This document shows positions 1 to 7,341 of a stretch of 20,693 bases of DNA, piece by piece. The notes beneath the pieces were generated by a model. That model worked only from the letters and a program-made list of their open reading frames with translations, did not search any database and was not told the origin of the DNA. The stretch is from Plantago elongata (Eukaryota; Streptophyta; Magnoliopsida; Lamiales; Plantaginaceae): assembly GCA_036897095.1 (NCBI GenBank), contig JAYMSP010003203.1, positions 1 to 20,693 on the forward strand, read 5' to 3'. The position numbers and the translations under genes are program-made. The first letter of the stretch is position 1. Every line of letters begins with the position of its first letter.

Positions 1-22
1 ATCCTGCACATGTGACCGGAAA

Positions 23-34
23 GGGGGGGGGGGG
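23..34. repeat. poly-G run (12 G)
   Basis: Twelve consecutive G lie just upstream of the GPN1 leader. Such homopolymers are length-variable and prone to sequencing error, so the exact length is uncertain. Confidence 0.7.
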
Positions 35-47
35 TGAAATTTTGTAG

Positions 48-134
48 ATGTCTGATGATTCTGATCGTCTATGTAGCTCAAGTCACTCTCATATCCATAT
101 TGAGTTGCAGTTCGAAAAATGGATGTTGGCGTAA
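48..134 (+). promoter_or_regulatory. possible upstream ORF overlapping the GPN1 start
   Basis: An ATG at 48 opens a 28-codon frame that ends at TAA 132-134, past the GPN1 ATG at 119 and in another frame. If the leader is transcribed unspliced from before 48, ribosomes starting here would miss the GPN1 start. However, bases up to 110 end in TTGCAG and look like an intron 3' end, so the ATG may lie in a leader intron and never reach the mRNA. Confidence 0.3.
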
Positions 135-3101
135 CGAAGAATGATGAACCAGCTACTCAAGGAGATGATGAGGTAAATAGCTTTGCTGAAGACTAATGAA
201 TCTCTCAGTTATGTTTATTATAGAGATATGTTGTGAACTTGGGATAATGTCCTTTTGTTGGATTTTTCTTCCATAGTCTACGAGTGAAGGAGCTGATCAC
301 ATATCCAAAACAATGGAGAAAATGAATATTGAAGATCCATCGTCCAACTTTAAGAGAAAGCCTGTGATTGTCATAGTTGTTGGAATGGCAGGTAACATAT
401 GATTCAGGGAGGGGGGAGGGGCTTGTACTCGTTTTCTGTATGAATGTTAGTTGCATTCTACATATCAGTTTAACATATGATTTGTATGTGCAGGAAGTGG
501 GAAGACTACATTTCTTCATGGCTTACATTGTCACACAACTTCATCAGACATCAGGGATTATGTCATGAATCTTGATCCTGCTGTCATGGCTCTTCCTTAT
601 GGTGCAAATATTGATATCAGAGACACTGTCCAGTACAAGGAGGTCATGAAACAGTATAATCTTGGACCAAATGGTGGAATATTGACTTCGCTTAACTTGT
701 TTGCAACAAAATTTGACCAGGTAAAAATTTCCTTGATGCATATGTATCTTCTGCAAACTTGGTTACATTATCTTAAATTTGTAATTTGAAAATGTGAGGG
801 ATTGAGATGGGACGCCATTAATTCGTTAAGGGTAGTGTGTAATCAGGATATTGCTGTACTTGAACTTTGGATCCTTATTAATACTGCAAATACAGATCAT
901 TTGATACTGAGAAATCAGTCACTTACTATTGTTTCTTCTGTATGTCTAGAATTCAGTCACTTACCATTGGTTATTATGAGAAATCTGATTTGTTGTTTCC
1001 TACATAAAGAAGAACGAGATGTTAGATTGTTTAGGTTGTGTTTTGCATAAAAAATTACATAACCTCTCACATTAATACGGATTTGTAAGTTCTGCTACTC
1101 TGGTTGATTTCATTAACAAGTTAAGATTAAAAGAAAGTCTGAGAATCCCCTCTGATTTTGACCTAGCAGCACAGACAATCTCTGCTGATATTCTAGGGAA
1201 GTTATACATTTGTAAGTTAGTTATATCTGCATTTATAGGTTTCCATGTCTTCTGTTGGAAGACTTCAAGAATTGTTTTCTATGTTATGGGCTTACAGACC
1301 AATTATTACCCCCTTCTATGTTTCAGTCTGTTTATCATAATATGGATTTTCTTTCCTAAACTTGTGGCAGAATAATAATGTCCCTGGGGACATGTAATAG
1401 CTGAAGTTACACTGTATTTTGAATGTAGGTCGTATCGTTGATTGAGAAACGAGCAGATCAACTTGACTATGTTCTGGTTGACACTCCTGGTCAAATTGAG
1501 ATTTTCACTTGGTCTGCGTCTGGGGCTATTATCACGGAATCGTTTGCATCCACATTTCCGACTGTAATTGCTTATGTTGTTGATACACCACGTTCAGCCA
1601 GCCCACAAACTTTCATGAGCAATATGCTATATGCCTGTAGCATCCTCTATAAGACGCGGTTGCCAGTGATTTTGGTCTTTAATAAGACAGATGTGGCACA
1701 ACACCAGTTTGCTTTGGAGGTTTGCATAAGTTCTTCCTTTCAAAATATATTTTATCAATGCCTTTTCATCCACTTTGTCGATACTCGATATGTATTAACC
1801 TTTTCCTTTTTGTAAGAATGAAAGTGGCCTTGTAATTTATAGACTCCAAAATTCCTTTTGTGGTAATCTAAGTAATAATGAAATAACTGAAGGAATCTAT
1901 ATGCAGTTGACCTGTTGATTAACATGCTAGACCTGCCCGAAGTTAAAAGAAGTTATTGATTTTTATATTTGTGATGAGTAACCTGCTTATGCAATCTTTT
2001 TTTTTTTTTTTTTTTTAAAAGGGTAAAGGTGACTCGAACCCCCAACCTATTGGTTGGAGGGGAAGCGGCTTACTAACTGACCTACGCTTCGTTGTCCCTG
2101 CTTTTGCAATCTAATACACCTTCCTTATGAAATGTTGCATCGCATTTATCTTCTATGACATTGTGAGTTGCTATTTAGTTTACTTTTCAAATTAATATGT
2201 GCTGCTGCTTCTTTATATTCCCATGTTCCTATGGTGGCCTGACTTTTCCTTTGTCAACAATGCAGTGGATGAGTGATTTTGAGGTTTTTCATGCAGCACT
2301 TGAGTCAGACAATTCTTATAGCTCAACATTGACTCGTAGTCTCTCCTTGGCCCTGGAGGAGTTCTATAAAAATCTTAAATGTGTTGGAGTTTCTGCGGTT
2401 AGTGGTGCTGGGATGGGTGATTTTTTCAAGGCAGTTGAAGAAAGTGCAGAGGAGTACATTCAAACTTACAAGTACGTGCCTATCTGCAACTGTTTTTTTG
2501 TTCAGGAGTAATTAGACTTAGCGCCCAATTGCATCATTATGTTTAAAAAGTCTTATTAATCCACAGATTTGGAATATTCGCCTCATCGCTTGTTAACCTT
2601 GACTTATAAGGGTTCATTTTTCTTTAGCTTAATTGTTGAACGTACTCCCCAGAAGGAGGGGCTAGAGCAAATTTATGATTTCCATGTGAATTATGTGGTA
2701 ATTAAAAAGGCAACTTGTACAAAAGATGAGGAGGCAATTTTGTACATTCACAAAGCTTGTGGATAGAAGTGTCTAAAGTTACTTGTTGAACTTACCCTTA
2801 CATGCAATGAAAGAGTCTGCTCTTTTTTTTTTTTTTTGTCTCTTGAAGGGCTGATCTTGACACGAGACGAGAGGAGAAGCAGCGTTTGGAGGAAGAGCGC
2901 AGAAAAGAAAACATTGATAGGCTGAGGAAAGATATGGAAGAATCTCGTGGTGAAACTGTTGTGCTGAGTACCGGTTTGAAGGATAAACCAGCAATTGATA
3001 GGAGCATGTTTTCTGATGTAGATGAAGAGGAAGATGGTGAAGATGAATACGTGTCAAGTGATGGTGCAGATGCTGATATGGTTGACGAGGATGAAGATTA
3101 A
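119..3101 (+). CDS. GPN1: GPN-loop GTPase 1 (GPN1/QQT2-like), six exons, complete
   Basis: Exons 119-172, 277-391, 494-720, 1429-1719, 2266-2471 and 2849-3101 join in frame to 381 aa, all with GT-AG introns. Seen: P-loop GMAGSGKTT (residues 54-62), the diagnostic Gly-Pro-Asn in YNLGPNGG (114-116), G3 DTPGQIE (150-156), G4 NKTD (217-220), G5-like GVSAVSG (270-276), then a charged helix rich in E, R and K and a very acidic tail (about 352-381). The P-loop is split by intron 2. Family knowledge: GPN1 dimerises with GPN3 and helps assemble and import RNA polymerase II; the Arabidopsis homologue is QQT2, needed for early embryo divisions. The length fits plant and animal GPN1 (about 370-380 aa), and the acidic C-terminal extension separates it from GPN2 and GPN3. 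The start is the first ATG in this frame after an in-frame TGA at 101-103; an upstream non-coding exon is possible. Neighbour spacing gives no functional link. Confidence 0.95.
721..1428 (+). other. GPN1 intron 3 (708 bp), no recognised element
   Basis: AT-rich intron with donor GTAAAA and acceptor TGTAG. I see no coding exon, RNA gene, terminal repeats or target-site duplication in it. Confidence 0.8.
1982..1997. repeat. SINE target-site duplication, left copy
   Basis: CCTGCTTATGCAATCT, matched 15 of 16 by CCTGCTTTTGCAATCT at 2097-2112 on the other side of the SINE. The single mismatch suggests some age since insertion. Confidence 0.85.
1998..2096 (-). mobile_element. short tRNA-derived SINE in GPN1 intron 4
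   Basis: Read on the minus strand, the element starts with a tRNA-like 5' part: an A-box-like segment TAGGTCAGTTAGTAAG, then a B-box-like segment GGTTCGAGTCACC. A short body follows and it ends in a run of about 20 A (plus-strand T tract from 1998). It is flanked by 16-bp direct repeats, 1982-1997 and 2097-2112, differing at one base. The order of pol III boxes, A tail and target duplication is the hallmark of a LINE-mobilised SINE. The body is only about 100 bp, short for a plant SINE, so it may be a compact family or a truncated copy. I cannot name the family. It lies antisense to the host gene and away from its splice sites. Confidence 0.85.
2097..2112. repeat. SINE target-site duplication, right copy
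   Basis: CCTGCTTTTGCAATCT, the partner of 1982-1997. It abuts the tRNA-like 5' end of the minus-strand SINE. Confidence 0.85.
2472..2848 (+). other. GPN1 intron 5 (377 bp)
   Basis: The donor GTACGT follows TAC-AA, and the T-rich acceptor ends in TTGAAG at 2848; the split AAG codon restores the frame. A run of 16 T at 2822-2837 forms the polypyrimidine tract. Open frames inside this intron are short and match nothing I recognise. Confidence 0.8.
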
Positions 3102-3577
3102 TAGATGGGCTATTTCTCATTTGTTCTTAGCCTAACTTTATCTTTGCCTCCAAGGCATAAACTCGGAAATATGAATTAGTAAAACAAAGACCGTGTTTGG
3201 TAGCTAATTGCAGTCTTAGCATTTGTATGCAAATGAATGTCATCAGCCTCTCTTCTTATCTGTGAATATGTTGTTTCTTGCTTTCAATGCATGTGGATAC
3301 TTATGTTGTTGTTTGGAAGAGCACATTACATGTTTTTGTGAGATCAATCACTCGCATTTCTACTCGAGATCCAGCGTTAAGTTTGTACCGCTGGTAATTT
3401 TCTTTCAGCAAATTCATTTTAACTTGCTAGCAATTTCACCAGTTCGCTAACAAAAGGTTATTCTCCAAGTTTTACACTGTAGTGTAATTACTGCTCTGAC
3501 TGCAACGTTTAATGTACTGTGGGTAAACGTTAATGCAGTACCATTGATTGGTAGTATGAACTATCAAGTCCTCCGTT

Positions 3578-3600
3578 AAGTATCATATGGTATGATACTT
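3578..3600. repeat. perfect 10-bp inverted repeat, 3-bp loop
   Basis: AAGTATCATA, loop TGG, TATGATACTT: all ten pairs match. It lies about 480 bp past the GPN1 stop. It could be a 3'-end hairpin, the core of an old MITE, or chance in AT-rich DNA. I found no flanking target duplication. Confidence 0.6.
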
Positions 3601-3845
3601 GTGAATCTTTATGGTCTAATTAATCAGAAGCCGAATGAAATAATTTCGTTCAAGCTGTCTTAAATTTAATCTTTATGTTATATAGTACTACTTACACTGG
3701 TTTAACACTTGATCTAATTTTGTACTCTAGTTAATACTTATAATACCTACTTAGTAATTAGTAATGCAAACACACAATGAAATAATTATTGAATACTAGT
3801 GGTAGTATAAGAGAGAGTTAAACATTTCATACTTGAAACTATGAA

Positions 3846-3982
3846 TCATGATTTCAAAAGTAAATTTATGTAGTGTTTCGTTCAGACTATAAACTGGTAT
3901 CGTATACGAGATCGTTACAATTAATATGATGGTTTTAAAAGTAAATTTGTAAAATGTTCGATTCAAACTTCAAACTGGCGAC
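3846..3982. repeat. imperfect tandem duplication, period about 79 bp
   Basis: A block beginning near 3846 (…AAAAGTAAATTTATG…ATAAACTGG) is repeated near 3925 (…AAAAGTAAATTTGTA…TCAAACTGG) with scattered changes. It lies 310-450 bp upstream of the coiled-coil start codon, inside the likely promoter. Confidence 0.6.
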
Positions 3983-4297
3983 GTGTGTGCAAAAATTAAA
4001 TGTAGGAATTAGTTGAACTTCCATCTGAATCTGGAGTCTGTGTGAAATTGGAAAAGTCAGAGAAAATGCCGCTTGGAATAGAGAGCCCTCTTAAATTTGA
4101 ATTCAAAAAACCACCCAGTTATCCAAAAAAACCCTGATTTCTCATTTCAATCCATTTCCTCTTTCTCTGTGTTGCTTATCTCCTGCCGCCACCATTTTTT
4201 GACAACCATAGAAAACCTCATCTCACATTATCTCCTCCCATAAACCCTCAGCCTCACCAATACTTTGTCTCTTCTATTACTCACTCACTCACTTTCA

Positions 4298-6367
4298 ATG
4301 GCAAAGAAGAAAGTCTCTTCCACCACCACCACCACCACCACTCACCAGCCCCAACAGCAATTTGTCAAACCTACTCCTAACGAACCACCCATGGATTCCG
4401 AGGCTGCTGACAAGCATGACAATCTCAAATCGCTCAACCAAATGCTTCTCAAGGAGACTTTCGTGAATCGCCAGCAGATCGAGACGCTGGAGCAGTTGAA
4501 GGTGGATCTTCAATCGGAGCTTACCAGATCTAACTCGGATAAGGAGGTTTTGAAGTCTGAGTTGAGTTTGATGAGTGATGAAGCTGCTATGTTGGAGCTG
4601 GAGAAGAGTGTGGTGGCGGAGTTTGCGTCTGCGCAGGTTGTTAAGAGTGGAGAGGTGGCTGGGAGGAGGATCGAGGGTTTGGAGAGTGAGGTGAAGGAGT
4701 TGAGGAGTGTGGTTGTTGGTAAGGAGCGTGAGATTGGGGCTTTGAGAAGGAAGGTGGTGGAGATTGAAGGTGTGTTGGTTGGTGAGAGGGAGGTGAACAA
4801 GCGTGTTTGTGTGGAGAGAGATGAGGTTAGGTTTAAGTTGGATGAGGTTGTGGAGGAAAGGGATGGTTTGAGGGGGAATTTGGAGGAAATGGAGACAGAG
4901 TTTGGTGCGTTGCAGGCTGCGTTTGATGGTGTAGTTGTGGAGAATGGGGAGAGGGAGAGGAGGATTGAAACTCTTACGAGGCAGAAGTGTTTGCTTGCCA
5001 AGGATATGGATGAGTTACATGAGTTGTTTCGTAAGACGAAGGAGGAGTTACGTGGTATGGTTGAAGAGAAGGAAGGGGTTGAGAAGGAGAAGAGGGCGGA
5101 GGTTGTTAAGAGGGTTAAGTTGGAGAAGTTGGTGAGTGAACTTAATGAGACTGTTGGTAGTTTGCAGAAGGAGGAGGAAAGGTTGCTTGTTAATCTGGCT
5201 GAATTGGAGAGGAAGTGTGTTGAAGGTGAGGAGAATCAGAAGGGGATGCGGATGGAGATTGATCGGTTGGTGGAAGAGAAGGAAGGGGTTGAGAAGGAAA
5301 AGGATGTGGAAGTGATGAAGAGGGTTGAAATGGAGAAGTTGGTGAGTGAACTGAAAGAAACTGTCACTGGTTTGAGAAAGGAGGAGCAAGTTTTACGTGT
5401 GGATCTGGCTGAATTGGAGAGGAAATGTGTTGAAGGTGAGGAGCTACAGAAGGGGATGCACATGGAGATTGATCGCTTGGTGGAAGATAGCAAGTCTAGT
5501 GAGAAGAGAGTTAGGGGATTGATTGATGAGAAGAGTGTGGTCGAGAAAGATTTAGGGGATGCTATGAGTAGATTAGATGATGAGAGGCATAAGGTAGAGA
5601 ATCTGGTGGAGCAGACAAATGCGCTGCTGGAAGCAAAACATATCCTGGAAGAGGAGGTATTTACTCTGCAAAAGCAAGCAACTGAGCTTAAGGATGCTGT
5701 TTTGGATTTGGAGAAATCAAGGACGGTTAAAGAAAAGAAAATTCAGAGCTTAGAATTGGTAGTTGATGAGTACAAGCAAAAGCTTGAGCTGGTTGAGGTT
5801 GAGAGGGCTGATATTACAAACTCTCTCAACAAAGAGAAGCATAGTGTAGTGAAATTAATTGAACAGATGAAAGATTTGGAGAAGAAAATCGCTGAAAACC
5901 TCAAGGATGCTGAGGAAGCTAAGGCTGAGAACATTGCAATATTGGTAGACAAGAACAAATTGAAAGGCCAATGTGAAAGTATGGAGAAGGAAATTGCTTC
6001 TCTTGAAAAAGCTCTTGCTGAGGCACAAAAAGAATTCAATTCCATGAAGAGCAAAGTTGAGTCTTCGGAGCAGGTGCTGAATATGTTTAAGGATGCAGCA
6101 GCATTTTGTTCCTCTGATGAAATGAATACTACTTCTAAACAGATCAATGGTGATGGAAGGGCTCCACGTGCTGTGGAGTTTGAAAAGATAAAGGATGCTT
6201 TCGCAAGCAAAAAAGCTGAAATGGAGACCATGAAGAAGCAGGTTGATATCCTCCAGGTTTCTGTTCAAGAAGCACAGAAGAAGAAGAGCTTCTGGACTAT
6301 GTTATCATCAGCAACAACATTCTTGGCTGTGGCTTCTCTTGCATATGCTGTTCAGGCTGGTCGTTAA
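4298..6367 (+). CDS. tail-anchored long coiled-coil protein, intronless, 689 aa
   Basis: The ATG at 4298 (context TCAATGGC) opens a single exon of 689 codons. The N-terminus is KKK followed by a Thr run and Gln/Pro-rich stretch (residues 3-24). From about residue 45 to 650 the protein is almost continuous Glu/Lys-rich heptad coiled coil. Residues 255-324 and 325-394 are a tandem duplication. After KKK (661-663) comes one hydrophobic segment (FWTMLSSATTFLAVASLAYA, 665-684) and the tail VQAGR, which is the layout of a C-tail-anchored membrane protein with the coiled coil in the cytosol. The family resembles plant tail-anchored coiled-coil proteins such as the peroxisomal/mitochondrial division factors PMD1/2, but those are about half this length; membrane target and function remain unknown. 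The frame 33 bp upstream of the ATG is open but has no ATG. Strong purine skew comes from the Glu/Lys/Val/Arg content and creates long antisense open frames. Confidence 0.9.
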   Translation: MAKKKVSSTTTTTTTHQPQQQFVKPTPNEPPMDSEAADKHDNLKSLNQMLLKETFVNRQQIETLEQLKVDLQSELTRSNSDKEVLKSELSLMSDEAAMLELEKSVVAEFASAQVVKSGEVAGRRIEGLESEVKELRSVVVGKEREIGALRRKVVEIEGVLVGEREVNKRVCVERDEVRFKLDEVVEERDGLRGNLEEMETEFGALQAAFDGVVVENGERERRIETLTRQKCLLAKDMDELHELFRKTKEELRGMVEEKEGVEKEKRAEVVKRVKLEKLVSELNETVGSLQKEEERLLVNLAELERKCVEGEENQKGMRMEIDRLVEEKEGVEKEKDVEVMKRVEMEKLVSELKETVTGLRKEEQVLRVDLAELERKCVEGEELQKGMHMEIDRLVEDSKSSEKRVRGLIDEKSVVEKDLGDAMSRLDDERHKVENLVEQTNALLEAKHILEEEVFTLQKQATELKDAVLDLEKSRTVKEKKIQSLELVVDEYKQKLELVEVERADITNSLNKEKHSVVKLIEQMKDLEKKIAENLKDAEEAKAENIAILVDKNKLKGQCESMEKEIASLEKALAEAQKEFNSMKSKVESSEQVLNMFKDAAAFCSSDEMNTTSKQINGDGRAPRAVEFEKIKDAFASKKAEMETMKKQVDILQVSVQEAQKKKSFWTMLSSATTFLAVASLAYAVQAGR
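4319..4342 (+). repeat. (ACC)n microsatellite coding for poly-Thr
   Basis: ACC triplets encode the run of seven Thr near the N-terminus of the coiled-coil protein. It is expected to vary in length between alleles. Confidence 0.75.
5060..5479 (+). repeat. tandem 210-bp (70-codon) duplication inside the coiled-coil gene
   Basis: Unit 1 spans 5060-5269 and unit 2 spans 5270-5479, with period exactly 210 bp. Both encode V-EEKEGVEKEK, later EKLVSEL-ETV, then LAELERKCVEGEE and QKGM, in the same order. The identity is visible at the nucleotide level, so this is a relatively recent duplication. Seventy residues is ten heptads, so it keeps the coiled-coil register. Flanking sequence shows no clear third unit. 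Confidence 0.9.
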
Positions 6368-6839
6368 AGGAGCATTTTGGCGGATGCATTTGGATTTGAA
6401 GACCCTCAACTCCAATTTTGTTGCTAACGACAGGCTAAAAGTGAGGCTTAGACTAGTTTTCAGCGTTCGTTTACTGCAATAATAATTCTAGATGCAGATG
6501 TCAAACATTTACTCAGTTTGACAATTCACTGATGTATGGAGACAACTCCTTTGATTTCATATATTCCCATATTCAGTTTTCAGTTTAGAGTTCTTTTCAC
6601 TAAGTTCATTGTTCACTAAATAGTCATGTTTTGGTAAATTTGCTATCAGCTCATTCAGATTCTGTACATGGTTATGAGATGCACTGAAATTGTATGCAGT
6701 GTTCTGGCTATGTACGTTATAGCAATTTTCTGAAGTATATCATCGTTCAAGTATAGAGATCAATTTATCTGCTTATCTTCACTTTAACCTCAGAGTTGGT
6801 GGTTATACTTGTACATAACTGGAGTTGAATTAATTGAAT

Positions 6840-6890
6840 TTGAATTGAGTTTTTGCGTGTGTTTTTAGATAAAAACGCAACTGAATTGAA
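6840..6890. repeat. imperfect inverted repeat
   Basis: TTGAATTGAGTT on the left pairs 10 of 12 with AACTGAATTGAA on the right, and GTTTTT pairs with AAAAAC in the centre. It could be a 3' UTR hairpin or a decayed MITE core. No target duplication was found. Confidence 0.35.
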
Positions 6891-7210
6891 CTGTAGTTCT
6901 ATGGCAAACAAGCACATATATTCTGTTGTAGACTAACCAGTCATAAGCTGTGTACAAATTTATGCTGCTTTTGTTTCATGATTAGTTGATTACATCCTTT
7001 CTCCTTCCATCTTAGGTAAAGATGGTTGATGGTTCCATGAACAAAGTTTCAGGAGCTTCTTTTTTCAGTTATACAAACACTACATCAGCGCTTCATGTGC
7101 TGTTAGCAATTTATGGGAGAAATATTCTTCGGACTTGGGATATAAGTTGTCCACTTAACCTGCTGATAGACAGTCACTGTAGATGATTATGATTAAAATT
7201 CAACTATATC

Positions 7211-7266
7211 GGATTGAAGGGACAGCAAAGATAATTCAAATGTGAAATTTTGGATTGAAGGGACAG
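7211..7266. repeat. 15-bp direct repeat, spacing 41 bp
   Basis: GGATTGAAGGGACAG occurs exactly at 7211-7225 and again at 7252-7266, downstream of the MSH4 stop. It may be a small tandem duplication or the decayed end of a MITE. Confidence 0.55.
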
Positions 7267-7341
7267 GAGGAATAATAAATCCACTAATACATCCTAAGTA
7301 TGGTCTTAAAATAACGGGAGTAGTACAGTTGTTAGTCTGAG

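Larger units (their letters stand above)
3102..4297 (+). other. GPN1 3' flank and promoter/leader of the coiled-coil gene
   Basis: The first few hundred bases are the likely 3' UTR of GPN1. The rest is AT-rich and contains a perfect hairpin (3578-3600) and an imperfect tandem duplication (3846-3982), each listed separately. From about 4090 to 4297 the strand becomes C and T rich with several AAACCCT-like words, typical of a plant core promoter and 5' leader. I see no gene here. Confidence 0.6.
6368..7341. other. tail-to-tail intergenic region
   Basis: This region lies between the stop of the plus-strand coiled-coil gene and the stop of minus-strand MSH4, so it should hold both 3' UTRs and poly(A) sites. 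It contains a weak hairpin (6840-6890) and a 15-bp direct repeat (7211-7225 and 7252-7266). No further gene is visible. Confidence 0.6.

Noticed and set aside
2026-2096. A functional tRNA gene on the minus strand
   Set aside because: A- and B-box-like words are present, but I could not fold a normal cloverleaf, and the A tail with 16-bp flanking duplications marks a SINE.
4295-6268. Several long minus-strand open frames opposite the coiled-coil gene (for example 4510-5001 and 5743-6231)
   Set aside because: They mirror the purine-rich coding strand: Glu/Lys/Leu codons read backwards give Ser/Leu/Phe-rich frames. They have no domain or leader and are shadows.
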